DNA from: Terfezia claveryi
Lineage: Eukaryota; Ascomycota; Pezizomycetes; Pezizales; Pezizaceae
NCBI GenBank assembly: GCA_015179025.1
Contig: WHUX01000004.1
Coordinates: forward strand, 248,001-312,000
Reading direction: 5' to 3'
DNA: 64,000 nt
Part shown: in pieces, positions 1-10,175 of the stretch
How positions within the stretch are numbered: position 1 is the stretch's first letter
Layout: every line of letters starts with the position of its first letter
Notes under the pieces: model-generated
What the model was told of the DNA's origin: nothing
What the model saw: only the letters and a program-made list of their open reading frames with translations
The model's database searches: none
Translations under genes and position numbers: made by a program

Positions 1-638
1 GACTACTTGTCCAACTACAAATCTCGGGGGATTTGGTTGTCATTTGTTGGCTTGAGCGGCTTGCTTGATTTTGGAGTCATAAAGCATTTTAGAGGTAGCT
101 TCATGCCGTTCGGTAGCAGATACATATGGATTGATTAGATATGGAAATGTAGATACTCCCATATTGGCATTGAATCCATACTTAGTAAGAAATGCGCTAT
201 TTCCTCTAGTGGCGTTGTACCTAAAGTCTGTATCTCTGGTAACTTCTATAGCCAGTCAAAGCCTTCTGCTTTGCATGCTCTAGCTAGCTACTTGTAAAAC
301 TTCCTTGTTTACAATTTCTGACTGCCCGTCTACTCATGAATATGATATGCACATCAGCAAAAAAAAAAATGCGTTAGGATGCACTTCTACTTCCCCCATA
401 TCAGGCGCTTCATCTGCCTCAGTCTGCATCATGTAGCATCCACCTCCATCCCACTATATGTGTGCCTGCGTCTCGTTACGTCCCACCTTCGTCTTACCCT
501 ATGGCCTGTGTCAGATCACCTACTTTCCATCAAGTCACATCCTGACCCTCAGCAAAAAAAATTCTACTTTATGTTCCCCACTTTGTGTCACGTCATGTCC
601 ACCTCTATACTTTGCATCCTGTCATGCCCTACACTCAC
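1..638. other. Intergenic, no gene recognised
   Basis: Only short overlapping reading frames with no recognisable family or codon pattern. A/T-rich tracts near 360-370 and 548-556. Nothing functional could be supported. Confidence 0.5.
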
Positions 639-1276
639 AACTTGCTAAACCGGACTGCATAAATCCCCAGGATCCCGTCCGGTTTAGACTAGCGTCCGGT
701 ATAACAAAATTTTGCGGGCGGGGCAGTAAAATCTCAAATCAAAGGAAAGAAGCATATCGGAAGGCATACCTAGACATATTTCCAGTCTCGCTACAATAAT
801 AAGTAAGATCTATAATGTTCTGACAGTGTTAGGAGGTCGCTAATAATATTATAGGATGGGCAATAAGCGGGCATTCTCTCTGAGAGGGAAATATGAGATT
901 TGTCAACCTCTTTTTCCAAAGCATGTATGTTTATGCTCTTGCTTTTCCGCACACTCCAACTCAACTCTCCATCCAAGACTTGGTTGATACTATCAGTCAG
1001 GCACAAGAAGGACTTAAATATTATCAGCAGAAGCATAAGGTTCAAGCATCACTTAAGGACTTCTGGGTTCCAACTTCCTCTTCCTCAGATACCCCGTCCG
1101 GTTCTGCTAATTAATTTTCTATGTATATATTTTTTTTATTCTTGAGATTGCTTGTCCGGTCCGGTTTACTATTTGTCCGGTATAGCCAATAAAATTTTGC
1201 GCTGTAGTTCCAAAATCGCCAAAGCCCGTCCGTAATAGCAAGTTTTCCGGTTAAAGGCGTTCCGGTTTAGCAAGTT
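639..1276. mobile_element. Small DNA-transposon relic with perfect 16-bp inverted ends
   Basis: The left end AACTTGCTAAACCGGA (639-654) is the exact reverse complement of TCCGGTTTAGCAAGTT at 1261-1276. Inside, the hexamer TCCGGT recurs many times near both ends. A subterminal block is directly repeated at 677-716 and 1160-1202, with two TCCGGT sites followed by AAAATTTTGCG. This architecture (short inverted ends, subterminal motif arrays, ~640 bp) fits a deleted cut-and-paste element or MITE. No clear target-site duplication was seen. An open frame at 893-1114 (73 codons, ending in a Ser-rich tail) could be the remnant of a transposase C-terminus, but no catalytic motif is visible, so the superfamily is unassigned. 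Confidence 0.6.
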
Positions 1277-1288
1277 CTACTTTGGAAC

Positions 1289-1530
1289 ACACCAATATCT
1301 AGAGCTGGCGAAAGCATGAAAAAACCAATATACAGAGCTAGTGGAAGCATGAAAAATACCAATATATAGCACCAGCGGAAGTATGCAAAACACCAATATC
1401 TAGAGCAAAAGCATGAAAACTACCAATAGATAGCGTTAGCGGAAGTATGCAAAACACCAATATCTAGAGCTAGCAAAAGCATGAAAACCACCAATATATA
1501 GAGCCAGCGGAAGCATAAATTGCATGCATA
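1289..1530. repeat. Minisatellite, ~32-36-bp unit, about seven copies
   Basis: Degenerate head-to-tail copies of a unit like ACCAATATCTAGAGC followed by AGCGGAAGCATGAAAA. Copies differ by substitutions and small deletions, so the array is old. It lies directly beyond the right end of the DNA-transposon relic. Confidence 0.7.
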
Positions 1531-1846
1531 TATAGAGCCGAAAAGCCATCATTTCTATACGTTTGCCTTCTAATTTGTTTCCTATATATGGGTATTTCCT
1601 CCTTTATACTAGGTTTTGCCAATTGTAGGAGGAGCCCTAACTGATGCAGCAGGATAATTGTAGGTAAGACATGTAATCTGGTTTTAAGACAGCACTAGTC
1701 AGATAGGCAGCTGGATTTAACTGTAATGGCTGGCGGCAATATATGGCAAGTTCCTATTTTCTAGGTGTAGCTGGCTAGGACTTAGAGTTTTTCTCCTGTT
1801 CATTCCTTCCAATATAATAATTTGGTCGCTCAATTCTATACTGGTT

Positions 1847-2290
1847 TGCTCACTTATTTTCTCACTTATTTGCTTGCTCAATTCAAGGCTGATTTCCCCT
1901 TACTCATTTGCTCATTTGCTCACTTAATTCTAGGCTGATTTGCTTACTCAATTACATGCTGATTTGCTCGCTCGATTCTAGGCTGATTTGCTTGCTCGAT
2001 TGTAGGCTAATTTGCTCACTCGATTATATGCTGATTTGCTTGCTCGATTCCAAGCTAATTTGCTCGCTCAATTCTAGGCTGATTTGCTTGCTCGATTATA
2101 TACTGATTTGCTTGCTCGATTCTAGGCTGATTTGCTCACTCGATTCCAGGCTGATTTGCTCGCTTGATTATATACTGATTCGCTCGCTCGATTCTAAGCT
2201 GATTTACTTGCTCGATTATATGCTGATTTGCTTGCTCAGTTCTAGGCTGATTTGCTCGCTCGATTTCAGGCTGATTTGCTCACTCAATCT
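1847..2290. repeat. Tandem array of a 24-bp unit, about 18 copies
   Basis: Period-24 array of the type CTCGATTCTAGGCTGATTTG plus four bases (CTTG or CTCG). Because 24 is a multiple of three, it creates an open frame at 1908-2318 that repeats the octapeptide LLDSRLIC. The frame is a by-product of the period and is not called as a gene. The array runs straight into an LTR relic. Confidence 0.75.
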
Positions 2291-2450
2291 AACTGCTGCA
2301 CATACGGGTACGACTTGAACTTAGAACATTGCTCAAAGAGCCAAAAGCTAGATACAGGATATATGTGTATATATAGGAAGAGTGGGGTTGACTTCAGGCC
2401 ACCCACCATCAGGTGGTGCCAGCCCGGTCTGCATAATCTCAGCCATAACA
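2288..2450. repeat. Diverged LTR relic related to the element inside ku80
   Basis: The stretch from AGCTAGATACA through GGGGTTGACTTCAGGCCACC to the terminal ATAACA matches the last ~120 bp of the intact 277-bp LTRs at 61260-61536 and 62567-62843, in the same orientation. A weaker match (CTAACTG, TGCACA) extends to 2288. Several differences turn CG into CA or TG (for example ACCGTCGGGTGG in the intact copies versus ACCATCAGGTGG here), as expected from cytosine deamination or RIP. No partner LTR was seen nearby, so this is probably a solo or truncated LTR. Confidence 0.7.
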
Positions 2451-2454
2451 GAGA

Positions 2455-2830
2455 CATATATATATATATATGAGAAACTCATGCTTTTAGAAATATATAT
2501 ATATATCCATGGAATTCATATATTCGCGGGCATATATATATAAGTATCCTAAATCGTATATATATATAAGCCTCGAGCACATGAGTTTCTTGCATATATA
2601 TATAAGCCTGCGAATGCATAGATTTCTCGCATATATATATAAGCACGCAAATGCATGGATTTCTCATATATATATATATATATATATATATGTCTTCAAA
2701 AGCACGAGTTTCTCATATAAATATATATATGTCTCCAAAAGTACGAGTTTCTCGTATATATATATATAAGCCTCGAGTGCATAAGTTTCTCAAATATATA
2801 TATATATAAGCCCGCAGATACATAAATTCC
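2455..2830. repeat. (TA)n-rich minisatellite
   Basis: Runs of ATATATATAT alternate with a 25-30-bp spacer of the type AAGCCTCGAGCACATGAGTT or AAGCCTGCGAATGCATAGAT, giving about eight imperfect 40-50-bp units. The overlapping short frames on both strands (Tyr/Ile-rich) are products of the dinucleotide runs. Confidence 0.75.
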
Positions 2831-3803
2831 TACGAGATATATCACAAAGTGTGAACTCCATACATATCGCAGTACCACGACTACGATTTCCTAATATGAT
2901 TATTACCAGGCCAGGCATTGAGTAGTATGGCATCTGTATGTGAGAGGGGGCTGAGCACCATTAATCACTGTCATGCCACTTCTCTTATTATCCCTTATCT
3001 CATTGTCTTTGGAAAGTCTAAATTGTTGGCCTTAGTGTAAGGAATACTTGTTTTCCTCCTTACTATAGTCTTATTTGAACGTTGGAATCCCTTTGGCTAT
3101 TTTTAGGATTTTCTTTATTAGATGTTTAGGACGCATTTACCTGTTTAGGTATTTCCCTTGGTTGGATTAGTATATGGATTACTCATGTATTAGTGTTGTC
3201 TTTCTTTAGTACGTTATCTTTTTCCTTTATCTCTGACTTCTTTGTATCGCTTTGTATTGCTTTGTATCCTTTGCACGCGCTTTGTATGCTGTTATGCTCT
3301 TTGTACGTTCGTAGCTATATAGCGGGGATTGATCACCCCCGAACGAAATACACACCAGTTCCCACAGTTGGTTTGGGATGTACCACCGGTGTGGCGCAGA
3401 AGATTACATAAGGAGGTTCATTATGGATTGTTGCTGCTTAGTCGGGTAATGACGGAGGAGGAACCTTATAGCTTAAAACTGTCTGTCTTTCGCTCTCAAC
3501 TTTCTTTCTTCTTCATCATCTTCTTCGTTCAATAAATCAGTTAGGATCTTTCTTTTCTTCAGCTCCGCCGACACTGGTGACCAGCAAGCAAGTCCACAAG
3601 ATTATGATACCTGGCAGAGGGGTTTTCGCATAAATATATATGAAATTTTGACTCTTAGCCTCTATTTTGACTCCAGGTGAACCACTCACCCATTTTAACC
3701 CTTCTTTCGCATTTACATGACCTCTATCCGAACCTTTTCTTTCTAGTAACCCTAATACCATGTCATCACATCTAGTGGTAAGTGGTAATATATTATTTTC
3801 CAT
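2831..3803. other. Intergenic, possible retroelement debris
   Basis: No gene recognised. The stretch around 3310-3410 (a TATATAG box, then CACCAGTTCCCACA, then a GGTTTGGGATG-like segment) vaguely resembles the end of a fungal LTR followed by a primer-binding region. No second copy was found in the window, so this remains weak. Confidence 0.3.
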
Positions 3804-4763
3804 ATGACATGCTATGAATTGCTGGCTAATGACTCTTGGTCCCCGGGGCCCATTGAACGCGAACAGGAAGAACAGGAGATTCCTGTGAAAATTGGTGCCG
3901 GGAGCTTTGCCTCCATATATTCTCGTCCCGGTACCAGAATTGTTTTTAAAATTGTGCATGATCCGTCACACACATCTACCCTTATTGCCGAGTATGAGAC
4001 GCTCCTCAGGCTGTACAACGCCTGCCACCACAGCTACTTTTTTGCGATCCCCCGACCTTTCGCTCTATACAACCCTGTGACCGGACTCTTCTGTCGCAAT
4101 GACATTCCTAGTAGCCGCCGTCCCCACTCTCGAACTCGAAATGTCAACATGAGCCCCGAAGCCTTCACCCTCCTTCCAAGGATACCATCCTATGCGATGG
4201 AGCGCGTGTGCAAACTTCCCGTCCAGGTTGGGTTAGAATGTCGCCGGCTCTTTTATCCTGAAGCCCAAAAGGCGACAGCAGTGTTGCCAGCCCTATGCCG
4301 ATTGTACTTTGGGAGGAAGCTTTCCCAATCTCGGTTTGTAAATCCCAAAAACTTCCTGCTAGACCAAGATCGTTATATTCGGCTTAGTGAAGCATTCGGA
4401 TTCGATCCCCCTGAGGAGGTCGCAAAAGGTATGGGCGAAATTCTCGCCAGGATCCACTGGACAGCTGGCTATGACGGACGAGACATTGAAATGGTGTTGG
4501 GAGGCGATGGTTTTGGCGAAATCGCCTTCTACACCATCGATTTCAATCAGATGCGGCCCATCGACCGGACACCCGCTAGCATCCCACAGCTTGTGGATGC
4601 ACACCGAATAAATGACCCGTACTATCCCGCTGCACAACGTTTTGAACCTTTGTACGAAGCTTTCAAAGCGGGTTACCTCTCGCAGTGCATGAGTCCATAC
4701 CGGGACTGCGGCGCTCTCTTTCTGGAGGCGCTGGAAAGAAACCAACGGGAGAAGCAATGACAA
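3804..4763 (+). CDS. DUF3669-family protein (fungal, kinase-fold-like)
   Basis: Single-exon gene of 318 residues, starting at the first ATG of the frame. The N-terminal third carries a glycine-rich loop (IGAGSFASIYS, residues 30-40) followed by FKIV, resembling the nucleotide loop and lysine of protein kinases. The C-terminal half has the block around NFLLD and GEILARIHW, then the acidic-aromatic YTIDFNQM that marks the fungus-specific DUF3669 family. No HRD or DFG kinase motif was seen, so catalysis is not claimed. DUF3669 proteins are often expanded in Pezizomycotina and their role is unknown. Neighbours are repeats and gene-free DNA, so context gives no functional hint. Confidence 0.8.
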
Positions 4764-6422
4764 TCATAGTGGGACCGCCATCTCTGACTGAGAGAGTTTC
4801 CATCTGTTATCGTGCCCGTTCAATACCTTCATGCAATATTAAATACCTCTTTTGGGTGCTGCGGGACCACCTTTGAGTGCCTTTCCATCATAGCTTCAGG
4901 AATTGCACAAGGACAGATTACTTTGTTTGATTGCTGCATTTATCGAGGGGCTTATCTGCTGGTGCTACAACAGATGCTGATCCTGAATGGTAAGGCCCCT
5001 CCATCTTTCCCTATACTCTCCTGCCCAATACAGCTTCTTTCAGCTCATTTGAAGACATTTTGTGCTCTTTTCCGAGGTGTAGCATTTCAAAAGCTCCGAA
5101 GTTGTGACGAAAAGCCACGCAAAACAATCTCATCCCGAATAGGTGGGTCCGGGATGTCGGTGAAGCGGTGGGGTTAGATGTTGCAAGCAATCAGTTCGCA
5201 CTATTATAAGGGTTTTCTATAAATTTGTAGTGCAATTTATATTGGAATTCACAGGGGCCATGGATAGGCGAATTGCTATGCCCAAGAGCTTCGTAAGACC
5301 TAGTCTGGTTGCACCAGACTACGGGAACAATATAGCTGGTAACAAGAACAGTCAGTTCTCCCATTCTCAACTCATCTCTGGCGCTTACTCTGGAAACTCC
5401 CCAATTGGCCGAACAGTCCCATCAATAAACCCCCATATACTATGTATTCCAGGGCAAGCACGAGCAATAGTAGCTTCATATTTCCTTAACTGAGTAAGTG
5501 TCAATCACCGGAAATCCCATTCAAGCTTCTTCTGATATCACTTATATAGATAAGCAATTAGGCAATTGACAGTAATTGAGATTGCACTCCGTAAGCACTT
5601 AAAAACCTGCATCATATCCTTCAAACGTGTTGGCCATGCTAGTCGATAGAGTATCAAACATAGTGCTCGCTCACCGGTTGTAGGATATCCAACAACCCAT
5701 ATGGTTGTTTTGAACTCATCTATCGAGCTCAAAAAATTCCACCAGCTGCACTATCTCAGACCTCGTAAACCGTAGGTATTCACGACACTCTATATCCCCC
5801 TAGCAAAGTGTCCATGTTGCTTGTTCATAAGGTATAGGTAGGCGGTAGCGGGGTTCGACTGAGCTGTTTGAGGCAAGCAATAATGTGCGGTGCTGCTTAC
5901 GCCCTCTCTGATGCATTATCATAAATGCTACTAAAAGGAGCTGTCGGTGTCGCTGTTGTTTGTCCATACTGATACTGCAATACCGGTATATTTTTTGGAT
6001 TTGTTGCAAGTTATTTTTTTTTATTGTCCAAGATTAGAACTACGTCGAGGCTGGTTAGCTTAACAGGCCAGCCCTGACCAGGGTTTACAAAATCCCTCTA
6101 ATAATCACATGCGCGTGCCGCCACTAATTACTATTTGTGTGTCAGAACTCAATTGCGGACGCGCATTTGATCTACGGAATTTGGGTAATGATCACATGCA
6201 CGTGCCGCCACTACAATAGAGTGATCACCTTCAAGTCTGCGCAGACTACTATCCCGTGTTGAGAAAGACCTGAAGATTACCCAAGGAAATAGAGTAAGCA
6301 AAATTTTCACTTAACCGCATTCCGCCATTTGTTGTTGTTTTTAGCGCGGTAAACTAGAGATATTGATAGCAATGAGAGATATCCAAAGGGTCTAAGTGTT
6401 GCGGCAGGGTTGAGAGTTAGGT
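4764..6422. other. Intergenic; palindrome and short direct repeat only
   Basis: No gene recognised. It contains the 21-bp palindrome listed separately at 5301-5321. A ~23-bp direct repeat of the form ATCACATGCRCGTGCCGCCA is present near 6103 and again near 6191. Short frames here have no recognisable family. Confidence 0.5.
5301..5321. repeat. Palindromic copy of the dispersed TAGTCTGGTT motif
   Basis: TAGTCTGGT and ACCAGACTA arms are separated by TGC. This is the tightest of the four paired copies of a motif scattered through intergenic DNA of the window. Confidence 0.75.
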
Positions 6423-6725
6423 ATACAGCATGTGACGGGGTTATGCAACACGACCGGGATATGCAACAAAACGGCTGTGGCGTATAACTCAATGAGTTAG
6501 CAATGGAATTGGACACTAGGGGGCTCAAAAGAAGCGCGAGGCTTTGGAGAATACTTTTTGAAGTGCCTAGGAGCCCTGGGTAATTCATTCAAGGGGGATA
6601 TCCTGATATGTGCCTAATTAGCGACATACATGATGCGGATATATGTCTGAGTATTAAGTTGGAACAATGCAATTGAGCAGAGTCTGAGTACATTTCCTGG
6701 ACCTCTTGCATAGTGACAAAACCAT
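6423..6725 (+). pseudogene. Decayed copy A of an unknown glycoprotein-like gene fragment
   Basis: About 300 bp matching 9376-9668 in inverted orientation at high identity. Read on the + strand, both copies keep the same peptide frame: CNTTGICNKTAVAYNSMS, then QWNWTLGGSKEA, then FGEYFLKC. Three N-x-T sequons and spaced cysteines suggest a secreted or surface protein segment. This copy has an in-frame TAG between the AYNSMS and QWNWT blocks, where the 9.4-kb copy has a Tyr codon. No start, stop or splice sites for a complete gene were found. The family was not recognised. Confidence 0.5.
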
Positions 6726-6803
6726 CAAACCAAGTGCACATCTCATGGCACTATGGATAATACATGAGCATGTACCCAAAGTAGAGGGGGAGGGCCGGAA
6801 GTG

Positions 6804-7045
6804 CAACATATGGACTGAAGGTCTAAACTCGAGAAGTTCTTATCAGATTTGGATGGTAGGGGGCTCAAAACGGTCGCACAAGTCCATAGAATAATTCGTA
6901 ATCTGCCCAAGAGCCCTGAATTATGGAGTTCATTGGGCTATCTTGTTATAGGCTATCCCTAATATTTTCGTATCTGGGTCGGAGTGAACTCTGAACTATA
7001 CAATTAAGCAGGGTCTCACTTTATCCCATTATCCACCTACATAGT
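6804..7045 (+). pseudogene. Decayed copy B of the same gene fragment, strongly diverged
   Basis: Directly repeated relative to copy A. The shared anchors are GCAACA, TAGGGGGCTCAAAA, AGAGCCCTG and the closing AGCAGNGTCT followed by CATAGTG. The frame still reads SSYQIWMVGGSK where copy A reads QWNWTLGGSK, then hits stops. It is the oldest of the three copies in this cluster. Confidence 0.45.
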
Positions 7046-7785
7046 GTAAAGTAAATCGATAAACTTACGGCCTCAATGGGGCATATGGTACCCATGATTT
7101 AAGCCTAATTAATCTAAGGCAGGGGGGGTCACAGATTTCTAGGAAGACATCTACCAAAACAGCCCAGGACAAGCACCTAGAGGCTGAGGAGATTCTCTCC
7201 ATTAAGGGTATTCAATTTAGAGTCCCATATACAGCAATTAATGATAACTGGACAGGGTTGCCCCAGCCACCCCCCCCTTCCAAACCGGTGTAAACATTGG
7301 TACAGCACAATATAACTAAGTAAATACTAAGATTTCAAGAAATTCGTTGAATCCAGATCAGAAGGGAATTCCTATTGGCCAATCTTCAGCTGGATTGCGC
7401 AAGATTGAGAGAGTAGATGCCTGTAGACCTCTTAGGTCCAATTACGGAGAATAGGGAAATCCAGGCCGAAGTATATTAATAATAGTTCAAATGAAATGCC
7501 TACTCTCTAGATTTCATGCTCTTAGTCTTGTAATTCTGTTAACATATTAAACTCTTTACCCTGACTATTTTGGGGAGACTTGTGCTTCAGCCTTACTCAA
7601 CACCCTCACCCCCCTGCTTTGGGTGGATGCTCATGTATTATCCATCATACCGTAGCCTAGTTTGAAACTAGCCTCGAACTCTTAGTCATGTGATTATTAT
7701 TGATTGGTGCTCTGTCCAGGTAACATCCACCTCGACTACCCCTACCTACTCTCAAAGCCACAATTTCCCAAAGGAGAAATTCGAA
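7046..7785. other. Intergenic / upstream region of the 7.8-kb gene
   Basis: No gene recognised. Contains a run of Cs around 7268-7276 and moderately A/T-rich DNA. It should include the promoter of the downstream gene, but no specific element could be named. Confidence 0.45.
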
Positions 7786-8937
7786 ATGCGTCTTGGGAAC
7801 CCAGTGTCTGCACCTCAACCTCCTCCAACTTGCAGCCACACATTGGTTCGAGGCTGCTCTTCTACCAATCCTCGCCGTCTCGCCTTGTTCACCACCATTC
7901 TGTCGACGCTCCTTACCTTTTTGTCCCTGAAGATATTCACTCCAACGTAAGTACAGAGCTCAGCTTGCGGTGCATGTCCCTTTCGTGAGCAGTCTCACTC
8001 TAACCCTACTGGCCCTCTTGAATACCTTTTACTAACACACTTTGCAAGACTTGTGCACTCTCCCGTTTCGACAGTTATCATGTATTCGGGAGTCGAGCTA
8101 CTTGACCAAGAAAGCAATATGGACCTCAGGACAACCAATGTGACCCATTGCTATAAAGTTTCTTCTATAATCACAGCCCTCCCGACCGCTCAAGTATATT
8201 ACTTCGAATTTTCATCCATATTTACAGTCTCCGAGACCTTTAACCCCACGACGATAAACCCCACCTTAGAGCCTAAGTCAATGTACACCACTTCGACCCA
8301 CACCACAAACAACCAGCCTAACTTGACCGCCAGTACCAACAGTTCGATAACTGGCAGGTTGGGGCTTGGAGATGCTTCGTTTGAGTTTCAGCAAACCAAC
8401 TGGGTTTTTGGATTGCTTCTTACGATTGCTTTTGTGGTAGTAATTAACTGGATAACAATCACCCACAGAAGGGTAAGCCTCGAAAGTCGGAACTTCATTG
8501 AGGAGATGTCTGTCAAGCGCAGCGAGCTGTACTTGAATACCCATCCGGAAAATTCCGCCAACATGAAGTTAACAGATAACGATTTACTACGAGCCGGCAT
8601 CAGCCCTTACACTATATACGAGAGCCGGATGCCAGGGTGGACATTTCCAAAGATTCGGCTTTGGGGCGGGTCAGTAGACAGAGAAACCACAGAACTAAAG
8701 CTGGAAAAAGTGAAAGCTGAGATCGAAAAAGCGAAAGCTGAGATCGAAAAAGCGAAAGCTGAGATCGAAAAAGTGAAAGCTGAGATCGAAAAAGTGAAAG
8801 CTGAGATCGAAAGATTGAAACTTGAGACTGCAAAGGTCAGGGTCCATGGAGTAAACCTTGAGTTGGAGCTCAAGCGAGTGAGAGACCGTCAGTCTAGCCG
8901 GTGGGTACCATACCGATACCAATCTCGGAGCGTCTGA
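7786..8937 (+). CDS. Two-exon membrane protein with heptad coiled-coil tail
   Basis: Exons 7786-7946 and 8049-8937 give 349 residues. The intron has donor GTAAGT, branch site ACTAACAC and acceptor GCAAG, and the frame closes exactly. Residues ~32-51 form a hydrophobic segment after two arginines. A Ser/Thr/Asn-rich ~110-residue stretch with several N-x-S/T sequons follows. A second span lies at ~172-191. The tail holds five perfect and one diverged copies of the heptad EKAKAEI/EKVKAEI (residues 273-314), encoded by a 21-bp tandem repeat. The likely layout is a sequon-rich loop outside and a cytosolic coiled coil, with both termini inside. The family is not recognised. It sits between inverted copies of another gene relic, suggesting a rearranged accessory region. 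Confidence 0.6.
8704..8829 (+). repeat. 21-bp coding tandem repeat (heptad repeat)
   Basis: Five units of GAAAAAGYGAAAGCTGAGAT plus C, followed by one diverged unit. Each unit encodes one heptad with hydrophobic or Ala residues at a/d-like positions and E/K elsewhere. Near-identity of the units at DNA level implies recent slippage or unequal exchange. Confidence 0.9.
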
Positions 8938-9375
8938 GGGGGGACTGGGTGGATCGTCTAACCTTTTCCAATTTTCCTATATTCGCATTTGTTGGGTTGT
9001 TCAGAGAAGAAAAACATGGTCGTGAATTTGTTTCTGTTGACCTTTCCCTTTCTTCAGGACTGTGTGTGGGGGAAGGGGGCAAATTCAACGTTTCCTGTAC
9101 ATTTTTGCAGATCAAATTAATAAGTAGTCGGGTTGGCAGAGACAGGGAGAGGAAGTACAGTTAAAAGAAGAGGAAGATGACACATATGGGGGTAGTTTAT
9201 GGGCTCACGGACTTGGTCTCTTTTTATTCAGTAGTAGTGTTGTATCGGCTCACGGACTTCGCTATTATAGTCTGTATCTAGTGTTGTTTTATCGCCTCAC
9301 GTACTTCTCTATTTGTATAGTTGCACTTTTCCTAGTTTATGGGCTCATGGGCTTCAGGTGTAGACTCGGCTCCAT
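8938..9375. other. Intergenic, no gene recognised
   Basis: Downstream region of the coiled-coil gene. The phrase CTCACGGACTT recurs at about 9215 and 9248, and close relatives occur near 9296 and 9344, giving a loose ~45-bp periodicity. No coding or RNA feature seen. Confidence 0.4.
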
Positions 9376-10175
9376 GGTTTTGACACTATGCGAGAGGGCC
9401 AGGAAATGTACTCAGAGCTCTGCTCAATCGCATTGTTCTAAGACATATATCCGCATCACGTATGTCCCTAATTAGGTACGTATCAGGATACCCCCCTTGA
9501 ATGCATGGACCAGGGCTCTTGGGCACTTCAAAAAGTATTCTCCAAAGCCATGCGCTTCTTTTGAGCCCCCTAGTGTCCAATTCCATTGATAACTCATTGA
9601 GTTATATGCCACAGCCGTTTTGTTGCATATCCCGGTCGTGTTGCATAACCCCGTCACATGCTGTATTTGGTTGTCACATGTGATCGGAACAGTTGCACTT
9701 TGAGGGTAACGTTCTGTGAACCCATCCACGAATGTTACCTCGTTCACTTGTGGTGGTGCACAACTACCTCTCTCTCCATACATCCAGTGTGAACAGCGTA
9801 AGGACACTTATACCTCTTTCCAGAGTACTCTGTATACCCTATGCCAACAAGAGCGAACGTCCTATTTGACTTCGGCGATTTTTCCCAATTCCTTGAGGAG
9901 TTTGGGCAGTTCTTCTCGACCGCAAGATTTCTCTGTAGTTCTGGTACGTTAAAACCAGAATGACTCGAGCCCAGGTATATAGCCGTAGAAGCCAAAGACA
10001 CCAACCCTGAGGCAGTGGGATAGTCGAGGAAGCCCAAAATTGGGGACAAGTGTATAGGGATTGGAAAGAACGAATTGTATAGAGATTGGAAAAAACGATA
10101 GAGAACCAAAGACATATATATATTACCTGCAGTTGCAAAGCTACAGTTCAAAATCACATGGAATTTGTTATACAA
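9376..10175 (-). pseudogene. Decayed copy C of the unknown glycoprotein-like gene, longest version
   Basis: On the minus strand, 9668-9376 is the inverted partner of copy A. Upstream coding-like sequence continues to about 10175: SNRTFALVGIGYTEYSGKRY, then KCPYAVHTGCMERE, then after a one-base frame change GSCAPPQVNEV, then VTFVDGFTERYPQSATVPIT and CNTTG. The frame change near 9750-9800 and the early stops downstream of GGILIRT indicate loss of function. Cysteines and N-x-T sequons suggest an extracellular protein. An intron at the frame change was looked for, but the available GT and AG sites are too close together. Family unknown. Confidence 0.4.

Noticed and set aside
1847..2290. CRISPR-like regular repeats
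   Set aside because: Units are contiguous with no unique spacers, and the sequence is fungal.
1908..2318. 136-codon repetitive frame (LLDSRLIC repeats)
   Set aside because: Product of a 24-bp tandem array; no start context, no non-repeat domain.
6423..9668. A single transposon with 300-bp inverted ends
   Set aside because: A third, direct copy lies inside, no target duplication was found at the outer limits, and the repeats themselves look coding; a gene-duplication origin explains more.
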